From Candidatus Magnetominusculus xianensis (GTDB lineage Bacteria; Nitrospirota; Thermodesulfovibrionia; Thermodesulfovibrionales; Magnetobacteriaceae): DNA of 37,648 nucleotides. Made by a program: the position numbers and the translations under genes. Positions within the stretch are counted from its first letter, which is position 1. Each line of letters begins with the position of its first letter. The stretch lies in NCBI GenBank assembly GCA_001541255.1, contig LNQR01000006.1:1-37648 (forward strand), written 5' to 3'. The notes beneath the pieces were generated by a model. It searched no databases. It saw nothing but the letters and a program-made list of their open reading frames with translations, and was not told where the DNA came from. Below are positions 15,770 to 25,610 of the stretch, piece after piece.

Positions 15770-18358
15770 ATGTCTAATTACTTAAAAGTAGTTAACGTAT
15801 CTTTGATGTGGGGTGTAATTATCACCATTCTGTACATTGGCAGCCTGTACAGCTTTTTGGTGTTTCATACAGTTGCAGAGTTTTTTTGTGTAGTCATAGC
15901 GTTTTGTATCTTTACCCTTGCATACAACACACGCCGGTATATGAAAAACAATTATCTGTACTTTCTCGGGATAACGTATCTTTTTCTTGGTACGCTTGAC
16001 ACACTTCATACGCTTACATATAAGGGTATGAATATCATACAAACACACAATGTAGGGACGGCTACTGAAATATGGATAGCGACACGATATGTTGAGAGCA
16101 TTTCTCTGACTGTTGCCCCATTTTTTTTATTCAGAGAAAAGATCAATAGATTTTTAATATTTTTAATTTATATATTCGTAACTTTACTGATATTGGGTTC
16201 AATTTTTTTGTGGAACAACTTTCCAGCCTGCTATGTGGAAGGGCTTGGTCTGACCACGTTTAAGAGAGTCAGTGAATATGTCATCTCCTTTATCCTGGCT
16301 ATTGCCTTATGTCTGTTAATCAGAAACAGGAGGTTTTTTGACATTGATGTTCTGAGGCTGCTATCAGCCTCCATTGCTTTTACAATATTGACGGAACTCT
16401 GCTTTACGCTCTATATTGATTTATACGATTACATAAATGTTCTGGGGCACTTGTTTAAAATCATATCTTATTATTTCATTTACAAAGCTGTAATCGTTAC
16501 GGGAATTAATAAGCCTTTTGATATCCTGTTCAGGGACCTGAACATCAGGAAGGAGGAGGCTGAAAAGGCAAACAGGGCAAAGAGTGACTTTCTTGCAAAT
16601 ATGAGCCACGAAATCAGAACCCCTATGAATACCATAATAGGGATGACAGATTTAGCGTATGAAAGATCGGCAGACGAACACCAGATGGAGTATCTTTCTA
16701 TAGTAAAAGGCTCGGCCAACGCCTTATTAGGTATCATTAACGAAATCCTTGATATTATGAAAATAGAATCTGGCAGGTTTGAGCTTGAACACATAGATTT
16801 CTCTGTAAAAGATGTGGTTTTATTTGCCTTTGATATGTTTGCAATGAGTGCAAAGGAGAAAGGACTTCGGATTAATTACACAATATCCCCTAATGTACCT
16901 GTAGTGTTAAAAGGTGATCCAACCCGTCTCCGGCAGGTGCTTATCAATTTGATAGGGAATGCTCTAAAATATACAAATAAGGGTGAGATTGATATTAATC
17001 TGAATGTTATAGAAGTAGAGAGACCGAATGATTCGGTGAGCCTTATCTTTTCTGTAAGCGATACGGGGATAGGAATCCCGCCTGATAAAATCGAACATAT
17101 ATTTCAGAGATTCACTCAGGCAGACAGCTCAACCACCAGAAGATACGGGGGCACGGGACTTGGTCTTGCTATATGCAAGGAGATTACCCATCTAATGGGC
17201 GGCAGGATATGGGCAGAGAGCGCCCCTGGCAAGGGCAGCACGTTTTATTTTACCGTCACGATGGGGAAATCAGACAAAGAGGATACGTTTTTCTCAACCG
17301 GTCACTACTGTCAGGTAGCAGCCCGCCCAAGACGCAACTTCCGCGTGCTGGTTGCCGACGATATAGAAGAAAACATCATTTTGCTGACAATCCGCCTCAA
17401 ACAGCATGGACACACAATAATTACAGCACGAAACGGCGTTGAAGCGGTGGAGTATTTCAAAAAGGAAAAGCCTGACATCATCCTTATGGACATTCAAATG
17501 CCTGAGATGGACGGATTAGAGGCTATGCGCCAAATCCGAGCGATTGAATCCCCTGCTGGTCTCAGGACAACTATTATCGCCCTGACTGCCAGCGTTATGT
17601 CTGAGGAGAAGGCGGAATATATGGAACAAGGGATGGACGGCGTAGTTGATAAACCAATTGATATAGAAAAACTCCTTGCAATAATCGATATGAAAGTGCC
17701 AGAGGGCATCGGAGAGATTCAACAATCCGCACCCGAGACACATGAAACCGTCACTGAAGCAGCTCATATACCAGAGACCGCAGGTATAGACTTCGCCAAA
17801 GGCGTCAGCGTTTGGCAGGACGTTGATGTGTATAAGAAGGCGCTCACGGGCTTTGCCCTGAAATATGGCAGCTCGGCAGGCTTGATTTCATCTATGATTG
17901 ACAGTAACGATATTGGCGGGGCTTATGGTATTGTACATTCTCTAACCGGTTTGTCGGGTAATTTATGTATGACGGCATTGTACAGAGCGGCCAAAGAACT
18001 TTCAAAATCGCTGAAAGAGCAGGATGTTGACAGCGCTAAGGCGCAGTTAGTTAAATTTAAAGTCTTGCTGAGGACAGTCGTTGACTCTATACATAAGGAG
18101 GAGGTTATAACGCCGGAGGACACTCGCGAGATAGACATAACTGTAGTCAGAGAGATTATTGTCAGATTATTAGCCGCATATGATGGGTTTAACCCCGATG
18201 AGGTTGAGCCAATATTTGCACAACTGCAAGGGGCGCTTAACAGGGAACAGTTGACGCCAATAAAAATTTATGTCGATGACCTTGACTTTGCTGCTGCAAA
18301 AAAAGAGACAATAAAGCTATGTTCAGCGCTGGCAATTGAGCCGGAGGTAAAGAAATGA
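15770..18358 (+). CDS. MASE3 hybrid histidine kinase (HisKA-HATPase-REC-HPt)
   Basis: 862 residues from ATG 15770; a short AGAG stands before it, and the frame is open 21 codons further without family support. Residues about 10-245 hold seven or eight membrane helices with [13 protein letters not shown], typical of the MASE3 sensor domain. HisKA follows with His280 in [11 protein letters not shown], then HATPase boxes ([34 protein letters not shown]). Next are a receiver domain ([10 protein letters not shown], Asp574 in [11 protein letters not shown]) and an HPt domain (His723 in [11 protein letters not shown], where the usual Lys at +3 is Thr). All four phosphorelay sites are in one chain. 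First gene of a five-gene operon; its stop overlaps the next start by four bases. The ligand is unknown. Confidence 0.88.
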   Translation: MSNYLKVVNVSLMWGVIITILYIGSLYSFLVFHTVAEFFCVVIAFCIFTLAYNTRRYMKNNYLYFLGITYLFLGTLDTLHTLTYKGMNIIQTHNVGTATEIWIATRYVESISLTVAPFFLFREKINRFLIFLIYIFVTLLILGSIFLWNNFPACYVEGLGLTTFKRVSEYVISFILAIALCLLIRNRRFFDIDVLRLLSASIAFTILTELCFTLYIDLYDYINVLGHLFKIISYYFIYKAVIVTGINKPFDILFRDLNIRKEEAEKANRAKSDFLANMSHEIRTPMNTIIGMTDLAYERSADEHQMEYLSIVKGSANALLGIINEILDIMKIESGRFELEHIDFSVKDVVLFAFDMFAMSAKEKGLRINYTISPNVPVVLKGDPTRLRQVLINLIGNALKYTNKGEIDINLNVIEVERPNDSVSLIFSVSDTGIGIPPDKIEHIFQRFTQADSSTTRRYGGTGLGLAICKEITHLMGGRIWAESAPGKGSTFYFTVTMGKSDKEDTFFSTGHYCQVAARPRRNFRVLVADDIEENIILLTIRLKQHGHTIITARNGVEAVEYFKKEKPDIILMDIQMPEMDGLEAMRQIRAIESPAGLRTTIIALTASVMSEEKAEYMEQGMDGVVDKPIDIEKLLAIIDMKVPEGIGEIQQSAPETHETVTEAAHIPETAGIDFAKGVSVWQDVDVYKKALTGFALKYGSSAGLISSMIDSNDIGGAYGIVHSLTGLSGNLCMTALYRAAKELSKSLKEQDVDSAKAQLVKFKVLLRTVVDSIHKEEVITPEDTREIDITVVREIIVRLLAAYDGFNPDEVEPIFAQLQGALNREQLTPIKIYVDDLDFAAAKKETIKLCSALAIEPEVKK

Positions 18359-19515
18359 CAGAACCAAAATCGACACTGTTAATTGTTGACGATGAGCCTG
18401 TTATCAGGCAGCACCTGAGACAGATACTTCAGAATAAGTACAACCTATCGTTCGCAACCAGCGGCGCTATGGCGTTAGAGGCGGCAGAGACTATAAAGCC
18501 GGACTTAATCCTTCTTGACATTATGATGCCTGAGATGGACGGCTATGAAACGTGTGCTAAGTTGAAGGCCAACCCCGCAGCCTCCAGCATTCCGGTAATA
18601 TTTATCAGTATTCTGACAGAGACTGACGAAAAGATAAACGCCTTTAAAAGCGGGGCAGTTGACTATGTCTGTAAACCGTTTCAAAGCGATGAGGTAATAG
18701 CCCGTATAGATACCCACTTAAAATTATATAACTTGCAGCGGCATTTGGAAAACAGGGTGGAAGAGGAAGTCAACAAACGCAGACTTGAGGAACAGATGCT
18801 GATTCAACAGTCCAAGATGGCGGCAATGGGCGAGATGATAGGCGCCATAGCCCATCAGTGGAAGCAGCCGCTAAACACATTGGGGCTTGTGATGCAGGAC
18901 GTTGCGGATGCCTTTAACGCAGGAGAGCTAGACGCCGGGTATCTTAAGGAATTCACAGCCCAGGGCATGGGATTAATTAATCTTATGGCTGCCACCGTAG
19001 ATGATTTCCAGAGCTTCCTGAGACCATCAAAGCAAATAGACATTTTCAATGTTACAGAGACCTTTTACGAGGTAGTCAAACTCTTTTCAAATCTACTGAA
19101 AAGCGTCGCCATTGAGGTGCAGATAAATACCCCGCAGACGCGCCGTATATATACCACAGGCTATCGCAATGAACTCAAGCAGGTTATCCTGAATCTGATA
19201 AACAACAGCCGTGACGCTATAATATCTGCCAGAAGAAAGGGCGTTGACATAGACTATGGGGTCATTGCTGTAGATATTGAAGCGGCAGCAGAAAAGGTTG
19301 TCATATCAATAAGCGACAACGGCGGTGGGATAGACAACAAGGTGATAGATAAACTCTTTGACGCATATGTCAGTACCAAAGGAGAGGGAGGCATGGGCAT
19401 AGGTCTGTACATGTCCAAGGCTATTATAGAGGGAAAGATGAACGGGAAGATTGCCGCCTCTAACATAGAAGGCGGGGCGCAGTTCACCATAGAACTGCCA
19501 CTTTCAACGCCATAA
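18355..19515 (+). CDS. Response receiver-histidine kinase (REC-HisKA-HATPase)
   Basis: 386 residues, soluble. The N-terminal receiver domain has LLIVDDEP, the phospho-acceptor Asp55 in [13 protein letters not shown], and the Lys of CKPFQ. A coiled coil (about 120-150, [15 protein letters not shown]) leads to a kinase core with His167 in [12 protein letters not shown], a class with HQWKQPL rather than HEIRTP. ATPase boxes are [19 protein letters not shown] and [11 protein letters not shown]. Receiver-first kinases of this type relay a signal received as phosphate rather than sensing a ligand, so it is a natural intermediate between the upstream hybrid kinase and a downstream output. It overlaps the hybrid kinase by four bases (ATGA), indicating coupled translation. 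Confidence 0.88.
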   Translation: MTEPKSTLLIVDDEPVIRQHLRQILQNKYNLSFATSGAMALEAAETIKPDLILLDIMMPEMDGYETCAKLKANPAASSIPVIFISILTETDEKINAFKSGAVDYVCKPFQSDEVIARIDTHLKLYNLQRHLENRVEEEVNKRRLEEQMLIQQSKMAAMGEMIGAIAHQWKQPLNTLGLVMQDVADAFNAGELDAGYLKEFTAQGMGLINLMAATVDDFQSFLRPSKQIDIFNVTETFYEVVKLFSNLLKSVAIEVQINTPQTRRIYTTGYRNELKQVILNLINNSRDAIISARRKGVDIDYGVIAVDIEAAAEKVVISISDNGGGIDNKVIDKLFDAYVSTKGEGGMGIGLYMSKAIIEGKMNGKIAASNIEGGAQFTIELPLSTP

Positions 19516-19528
19516 GGAGATATATAGT

Positions 19529-20569
19529 ATGTCAGAGATTAAATTCAGCATTCTTATAGTTGACGACGAGGCAGGCAACAGACAAATGCTGAGGCAGATA
19601 TTGAAAGGAAAATACAGGCTATTCTTTGCCGCAGACGGTATGGCCGCTTTAGAAATAGCGGTGCAGAATAAACCCGACCTGATTTTGCTTGATATTATGA
19701 TGCCGGGGATTGATGGATATGAGACGTGCAGGCGCTTGAAGGCCAACTCTGAGACAGCCACTAATCCTGTCATCTTTATCACCGCTTTGGCAGATGTGGG
19801 GGACGAGGCACAGGGGTTTGAAGCCGGGGGCGTCGATTACATTACAAAGCCCGTGTCTGCGCCTGTTGTACTGCACAGGGTTGCAGCCCATTTAGAGATA
19901 TACCACAGCAGGCTGCTTGCGGAGGAGACCATTAAAAAACGCACCAGGCAGTTGAGTGACAGCCAGAAATCAGCGGTGATTATGCTTGGTGAGGCAGGTC
20001 ATTATAATGACACAGATACGGGAAGCCATGTATGGAGAATGGCGGCCTACTGCGGGGAAATAGCACGGGCCTGCGGGTGGTCTGCCAAGAAGCTTGAGTG
20101 CATGGAGCTGGCCTCAGTTATGCACGACGTGGGAAAGCTGGGAATCCCCGGAACCATATTGAGAAAACCCGGCAAACTTGACCCCGAGGAGTGGAAGATA
20201 ATGGAGACACATACAACAATCGGCTGCAATATTTTATCTAAGAGCAATACGCCTCTATTTGAGATGGCGGCCACAGTAGCGCACTATCACCATGAGAAGT
20301 GGAACGGCGGCGGTTACCCAAAAGGTTTAAAAGGGGATGAGATACCAGAGTGCGCCGCAATAGTTGCCGTTGCCGATGTGTTTGACGCCCTGACGATGAC
20401 ACGTCCATATAAGGCCCCCTGGCCTGTTGAAAAGGCCATCGAGGAGATAAAAAAGGGTTCAGGAACCCATTTTAACCCACATATAGTTGAGTGTTTTTTT
20501 AAATCCCTGGACATGATCATGATAATTAAGACATCATGGGACGAGAAAGAACAAGGCGGCGCTTCCTGA
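19529..20569 (+). CDS. Response regulator with HD-GYP cyclic-di-GMP phosphodiesterase domain
   Basis: 346 residues (RpfG-like). The receiver domain spans about 1-125: LIVDDEAGNRQ, acceptor Asp55 in LLDIMMPGIDGYE and the Lys of TKPV. A short helical linker leads to an HD-GYP domain: TGSHVWRMAAY, His199-Asp200 in VMHDVGKLGIP, the THTTIG segment, and His254-His255 with the GYP loop HHEKWNGGGYPKGL. A VADVFDALTM block completes the metal site. The key motifs look intact, so hydrolysis of cyclic-di-GMP is expected once the receiver is phosphorylated. An AAGGAGA ribosome site precedes the ATG, 13 bases after the kinase. It is the only clear output protein in this operon. No GGDEF gene is present in the window. 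Confidence 0.92.
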   Translation: MSEIKFSILIVDDEAGNRQMLRQILKGKYRLFFAADGMAALEIAVQNKPDLILLDIMMPGIDGYETCRRLKANSETATNPVIFITALADVGDEAQGFEAGGVDYITKPVSAPVVLHRVAAHLEIYHSRLLAEETIKKRTRQLSDSQKSAVIMLGEAGHYNDTDTGSHVWRMAAYCGEIARACGWSAKKLECMELASVMHDVGKLGIPGTILRKPGKLDPEEWKIMETHTTIGCNILSKSNTPLFEMAATVAHYHHEKWNGGGYPKGLKGDEIPECAAIVAVADVFDALTMTRPYKAPWPVEKAIEEIKKGSGTHFNPHIVECFFKSLDMIMIIKTSWDEKEQGGAS

Positions 20570-22698
20570 AAACGGCAGCGGCACTTCTGATTGCGGTGTT
20601 AATAGCCGCTTTATCTTTCTCATGTAAGGGCAGGCCGCAGGAGGCCACCGGCGAGAAAAAGGTCTATAAGCTGACCTTTGGGCACAATATGCCAGAGGGC
20701 AGCTCCATGGACACTGCGGCCAGGAAGTTTGCTGAGACAGTCTCGCAAAAGACGGGCGGCAGCGTGGCGGTAACAGTTTATCCCAATCAATCACTTGCCA
20801 ATGACTATAAAATGATAGAAATGGCTATCGAAGGGGACTTAGACATACTCCTTTCGCCAACTGCAAAGATGAGCGCAGTAGTGCCTGCAATGCAGTATTC
20901 AGATATCCCGTTTTTATTTCCTCATAAAGAAGACGCCTATGAGATGTTAGACGGAGTTCCGGGAAAACTGCTTCTTGGACAACTCGACCAGTACGGGCTT
21001 GTGGGGGCGGCGTTCTGGGGCAACGGCTTTAAGCAATTTACCGCGAACAAGGAGATTCACTCTCCGAAGGATTTTAAAGGCATGAATGTCAGGGTCATGA
21101 AGAGCCAACTGCTGATGGACCAGTTCAGGGAATTAGCGGCTAATCCCATTACCATAGATTTCCACGAAACCTATAAGGCCCTTAAGGACGGGGTTGTCAA
21201 GGGCCATGAAAACCCCATAGCGGCCATATATGGTATGAAATTTTACGAGGTTCAATCACATATTACAGTAAGCAACCACGCCTACCTTGCGTATGTGTTT
21301 TGTTTCAGCAAGAAAACTATGGAGAAGCTGCCGCCAGAGGTTCAACAAACGCTGCTAACGGCAGCAAAAGAACTGACACGATTTGAACGGGAACTGATTG
21401 ACGGACAGGAGTCAGGTATTCTGAAAAAAATTGATGCAGCCGGTGTGAAAATAACACATCTTACAGACGATGAGATACAACAGTTTCAACTTGCTGTAAA
21501 GGGTATCCTCTATAAATATGCCCCTGTCATCGGGACTGAAGTAATCGGTGTTACTATGGAACACCTCAAAAAGAAATATAACTACGAGACGGGAGACGAA
21601 ATCATAATTGGCCTGAACGCAGATATGTCGCTTGGGAAGTCGCAGGCAGGGGTTGCAATAGAACGGGGGATGAGGATTGCTGTAAAGGAGATAAATGAAA
21701 AGGGCGGCCTGCTTGGGAAGAAACTCATTGTTGTCACAATGGACCATGCGGGAAACACGGCGCGGAGCAATGAGAATATTAATTTATTTGCTAAAATGAA
21801 AAACCTCGTCGCCGTTATGGGCGGTCTCCAGAGCCATATTGCATTGGCTGGTCTGGAAATAATCCATACCAATAAACTTCTATATCTGGTTCCATGGGCT
21901 GCTCTTCCTGAAATAGTTCAAAATAATTACTCGCCCAATTATGTCTTCAGGGTGTCTGCTAATGACACATATGTTGGGCCATTTCTGGTCAATCAGGCAT
22001 TAAAGAAAACCAAAAAAATAGCCCTTCTGCGGGTGAACTCGATTTTTGGCGCTAAGAATGAAGAGATAATGGTAAACTTCGCAAAGGAACGCGGGTTACA
22101 ATTCACCGCAATAGAGTCTTTTAACACAAATGAGGCAGATTATCACGACCAAATCGAGAGAATTTCCCGTTCCGGGGCTGAAGTAATTATAATGACAGCA
22201 AATGTCGAAGAGGCTGCAAAGATAATAAAGTCATTATTTTATGCTGATAAGAAAATCCCTGTTATATCGCACAGAAGTATAACGGGAGGAAATTTCTATA
22301 ACGAAACAAAAAAGGAGCTTAAGGCAATTGATTTATCGTTTGTGCAGACGTATTCATTTATAACTGCAAATAATGCAAGGAGTAAGGAATTCGTAAAAAA
22401 ATATATGGCAGAATATGGCATAAAGTCGCCGCAGGAGATATTTTCCCCTGAGGGCACAGCACACGCATATGATCTGGTAATGTTACTGGCAGAGGCAATC
22501 CACCAGGCAGGCACACTTGACAGGGCAAAGATAAGAGATGCAATGGAAGAGATTCAGCACTATAAAGGTTTGACAAAGACATTTTCTCCACCGTTTACAG
22601 AGCAAAGGCATGATGCGCTTGATGAAAAGGGATATTTTATGGCCGTATTTGACAACAACGGTGCAATAATCCCAATAGATGGGGGAAAAAATGATTAA
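20536..22698 (+). CDS. Fused double solute-binding protein (TRAP DctP type + ABC LivK type)
   Basis: 720 residues. The N terminus RTRRRFLKTAAALL with a hydrophobic run and a Cys in LSFSCKG looks like a Tat-type, possibly lipoprotein, export signal. Residues about 40-345 are a DctP-type TRAP binding protein: YKLTFGHNMPEGSSMD, LANDYKMIEMAIEGDLDI, Arg186 in GMNVRVM (the carboxylate-binding Arg position), and FHETYKALKDGVVKGHENP. From about 351 a second, unrelated binding protein begins (Peripla_BP_6/LivK): IIIGLNADMSLGKSQAG, ERGMRIAVKEINEKGG, VMGGLQSHIALA and a YDLVMLLAEA-type C-terminal part. No TRAP permease or ABC genes are adjacent, so a sensory role with the next-door kinase is more likely than transport. 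Its start overlaps the HD-GYP gene by 34 bases, and its end overlaps the next gene by 8. Confidence 0.85.
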   Translation: MGRERTRRRFLKTAAALLIAVLIAALSFSCKGRPQEATGEKKVYKLTFGHNMPEGSSMDTAARKFAETVSQKTGGSVAVTVYPNQSLANDYKMIEMAIEGDLDILLSPTAKMSAVVPAMQYSDIPFLFPHKEDAYEMLDGVPGKLLLGQLDQYGLVGAAFWGNGFKQFTANKEIHSPKDFKGMNVRVMKSQLLMDQFRELAANPITIDFHETYKALKDGVVKGHENPIAAIYGMKFYEVQSHITVSNHAYLAYVFCFSKKTMEKLPPEVQQTLLTAAKELTRFERELIDGQESGILKKIDAAGVKITHLTDDEIQQFQLAVKGILYKYAPVIGTEVIGVTMEHLKKKYNYETGDEIIIGLNADMSLGKSQAGVAIERGMRIAVKEINEKGGLLGKKLIVVTMDHAGNTARSNENINLFAKMKNLVAVMGGLQSHIALAGLEIIHTNKLLYLVPWAALPEIVQNNYSPNYVFRVSANDTYVGPFLVNQALKKTKKIALLRVNSIFGAKNEEIMVNFAKERGLQFTAIESFNTNEADYHDQIERISRSGAEVIIMTANVEEAAKIIKSLFYADKKIPVISHRSITGGNFYNETKKELKAIDLSFVQTYSFITANNARSKEFVKKYMAEYGIKSPQEIFSPEGTAHAYDLVMLLAEAIHQAGTLDRAKIRDAMEEIQHYKGLTKTFSPPFTEQRHDALDEKGYFMAVFDNNGAIIPIDGGKND

Positions 22699-25582
22699 CC
22701 CCGAAGGAAGTATCAGGTCCAGGCTGCTCATTAAATATTTATCGTTTGTAGTGCTGCTGATGGCCGCAACAATAACTACTGTTGCCTTGCTGTTGTCAGA
22801 GATATTATATGAAGAAACAAACAAAAAGATTATAGCATATAACGAACAATGTCTGAATAGTCTTGAACAGGAAATAAATCAGATATTCAGTGCGGCAAAA
22901 GATTTCAGTAAAAACACTATCATAATAAACGCCCTGATAAATCCAGACACTCGCACAGAGCTGTTTCCCAAAATAGTGGATACATTTCAAATGATCAGAG
23001 GTACAGTCAGTGAAATAGATTATGCGGGATATACGATTTATTCAACTGCGGAGGATACCCCTGATTACTCGAAATTGCCCCAGACAAGGATTGCCCTTGC
23101 CAGCGGGAGCGCAGCCATATTTCTAACTGGATATGGAACGATAATTTTTATTGTGCCTATAGACTATTACAAATCACCGCAGGGGGCGATCGTTATAGAG
23201 TCTGGTGTGATGAAAAATATATTTTCTCATTCAATTCAAAAAGAGACAATTTATTACTACAGGTTGTATGCCGGGGATAAACTGATAGGAGAGGAAAACT
23301 ATATAAAAGACAATTCATACATAACGTCAAAGGGGAGGGCAGGTAAGGAAAATAATATTCTTAATAAATTAAAAATCACATTGGAAGTAGGTGTGCATAA
23401 GTCAGTGTATCTGAAGATTGTCTATAGCGCAATTGTAAAACTGGGGCTAATCGGGTTTATATTTGTTATAGCGGCTGCCTACATTACAAGAAGAATCGGT
23501 AACAATATAGCCAATCCGATTCTGGTGTTATGCGAGAAAATTGTCAAATCCACTGAAGACGAGACTATCAAATGCAGCCCAACCGGAACTGGCGATGAGC
23601 TTGAGACCCTTGCAAAGGAGTTCGACAACAGAAATGAAAAATTAAGGGTAAAAAACATACAACTGTCTGCCGAAGCTGAGATGCTTCAGTCAACGCTGAC
23701 AGAACTCCATGCCGCTCATCATACGCTTGAAGCACGGGTTCAGGAGCGAACAGAGGAGCTCTCCACAGCAAAAGAGGCAGCCGAGGCAGCATCTGTAGCA
23801 AAATCTGCCTTTGTAGCAAACATGAGCCATGAAATCAGAACCCCGATGAACTCGATTGTCGGCTTCCTTGAGCTGGTTGCCGAGGATGATTCTATAAAAG
23901 ACAAAAACCGTGAATATATCGGCATTGCCATTAACTCAGCAAAATCCCTGCTGCGATTAATAAACGATATCTTGGACGTCAGCAAACTGGAAAGCGGCAA
24001 GGTAGAGATAGAAAGCCAGGCGTTCAGCCTTTATGAATTAGTTGAAGGCATAAGGGGTTCTTTTGAGCATCAGGTTCGCCAAAAAAACCTTTATTTTAAT
24101 GTAATATTTGACCCAGAAATTTCCTCTGAATATTATCTTGGTGACCCGATGCGGCTGACACAGATAATCATAAACATTGCAGGCAATGCCATTAAATTCA
24201 CAGACCATGGCGGGATTACTTTATCAATAAGCCAGCCCGAGACAGACGACACACTGCTGTTTTCGATGGCCGACACGGGCATAGGCATACCTGCCGACAG
24301 AAAGGACAAGATATTTGAGGCATTTACACAGGCTGACAGCTCAACAACGCGCCGCTTTGGGGGAACAGGACTGGGCACAACGATATCCAGACAGTTGGTT
24401 GAGCTGATGGGCGGGCGCATATGGTTAGAGTCGGAGCTGGGTAAGGGGAGCGTTTTTTATTTTACTGTAAAATTGACGCCCACGCAATACGTACCGGGTG
24501 AAGCGCCTGGTGTTGCTGAGAGTAAACTTCAAAAAACACTCAGTGTATTGATTGCAGAGGACATAGAGGAAAACATATTGCTGCTGAAAACCCGCCTTAC
24601 ACAGCGCGGCCACAGGGCTGAAACAGCACGAAACGGCCTGGAAGCCGTGGAGCGCTACAAAAGCGGCGGTTTTGATATAATCCTTATGGACATGCAAATG
24701 CCCGTGATGGACGGCCTTGAGGCTACACAAAAGATTCGTGAAATAGAATCGGAAACCGGCACACATATCCCAATAATAGCCCTCACGGCAAGTGTTACTT
24801 CAGATGAGCACAAACAATATATCAGTAAAAAAGTTGATGAGGTTGCCGCAAAGCCAATCGATTTTAAAGAGCTGTTTAAGCTGATGGAACGATTAACACC
24901 TGACCAAACTGCTCAGACAACCAGCACAATAGCCGGTACAATAGCCGACACAGCAGAAACTTCCATGCCGGAGATACCAGCGCGTCAATCTCATGTCATA
25001 GACTCACAGAAGGCACTGGATATGTGGGGAGACTGGGCGGTATATGTCAATGCACTGGCTGGTTTTATGGAGAGATACAGGGATGCGGCGGGAAGTATAT
25101 CTTCCGCACTGGACAATGACGACATTGGCGCGGCAAAGGGCTTGTCACATTCGATTAAAGGTCTGTCAGGGAATCTCTCAATGGTGGAGGTGTATGATAT
25201 TTCCTCAAAAATTGACGCCATTCTTAAAGGTGTAGATACAGGCAGTGCCAGAGTATTGCCCAGAGTGTTACTAAAAGACCTTGAACGGGCGATAAGTGAT
25301 GCGGCAGATTTTATCAGTGGCCTTGAAGTACAAAAGAATGACACAGTGCAGCAGACCCGCCAATTCAGTAAAGATGAGTTAACGGCAATTTTTACAAAGT
25401 TCATGGCAGCTTACAACCACTACAGCCCTGACGACATAGAGCCCCTGCTTATGGAGTTAAAAGAGGGCTTGAGCTGGGAGCAGTTATCTGCGATTGAAAA
25501 AGGCATTGAGGAGCTTGATTTTAATAAAGCAAGGGCAGAGACATTAAAACTGATGAGGTCCCTCGATATAAACCTGATATAA
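22691..25582 (+). CDS. Hybrid histidine kinase with periplasmic sensor (HAMP-HisKA-HATPase-REC-HPt)
   Basis: 963 residues from ATG 22691, chosen because GGGGGA stands just before it; an ATG four codons upstream is possible. A first membrane helix (about 15-38), a periplasmic region of roughly 215 residues (probably a single or double Cache-like fold, not certain), and a second helix (GLIGFIFVIAAAYI) lead to a HAMP-like segment and a coiled coil. HisKA follows with His380 in [11 protein letters not shown], then HATPase boxes (INIAGNAIKFTDHGG, DTGIGIPADR, GGTGLGTTI). Then come a receiver (LIAEDIEEN, Asp667 in LMDMQMPVMDG) and HPt (His820 in SHSIKGLSGNL). The cytoplasmic half closely parallels the first kinase of this operon, suggesting duplication. 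A double-binding protein encoded immediately upstream is a plausible periplasmic ligand presenter. Confidence 0.9.
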   Translation: MINPEGSIRSRLLIKYLSFVVLLMAATITTVALLLSEILYEETNKKIIAYNEQCLNSLEQEINQIFSAAKDFSKNTIIINALINPDTRTELFPKIVDTFQMIRGTVSEIDYAGYTIYSTAEDTPDYSKLPQTRIALASGSAAIFLTGYGTIIFIVPIDYYKSPQGAIVIESGVMKNIFSHSIQKETIYYYRLYAGDKLIGEENYIKDNSYITSKGRAGKENNILNKLKITLEVGVHKSVYLKIVYSAIVKLGLIGFIFVIAAAYITRRIGNNIANPILVLCEKIVKSTEDETIKCSPTGTGDELETLAKEFDNRNEKLRVKNIQLSAEAEMLQSTLTELHAAHHTLEARVQERTEELSTAKEAAEAASVAKSAFVANMSHEIRTPMNSIVGFLELVAEDDSIKDKNREYIGIAINSAKSLLRLINDILDVSKLESGKVEIESQAFSLYELVEGIRGSFEHQVRQKNLYFNVIFDPEISSEYYLGDPMRLTQIIINIAGNAIKFTDHGGITLSISQPETDDTLLFSMADTGIGIPADRKDKIFEAFTQADSSTTRRFGGTGLGTTISRQLVELMGGRIWLESELGKGSVFYFTVKLTPTQYVPGEAPGVAESKLQKTLSVLIAEDIEENILLLKTRLTQRGHRAETARNGLEAVERYKSGGFDIILMDMQMPVMDGLEATQKIREIESETGTHIPIIALTASVTSDEHKQYISKKVDEVAAKPIDFKELFKLMERLTPDQTAQTTSTIAGTIADTAETSMPEIPARQSHVIDSQKALDMWGDWAVYVNALAGFMERYRDAAGSISSALDNDDIGAAKGLSHSIKGLSGNLSMVEVYDISSKIDAILKGVDTGSARVLPRVLLKDLERAISDAADFISGLEVQKNDTVQQTRQFSKDELTAIFTKFMAAYNHYSPDDIEPLLMELKEGLSWEQLSAIEKGIEELDFNKARAETLKLMRSLDINLI

Positions 25583-25610
25583 ACACTGGTGAAACTCATC
25601 TAATATCAGT

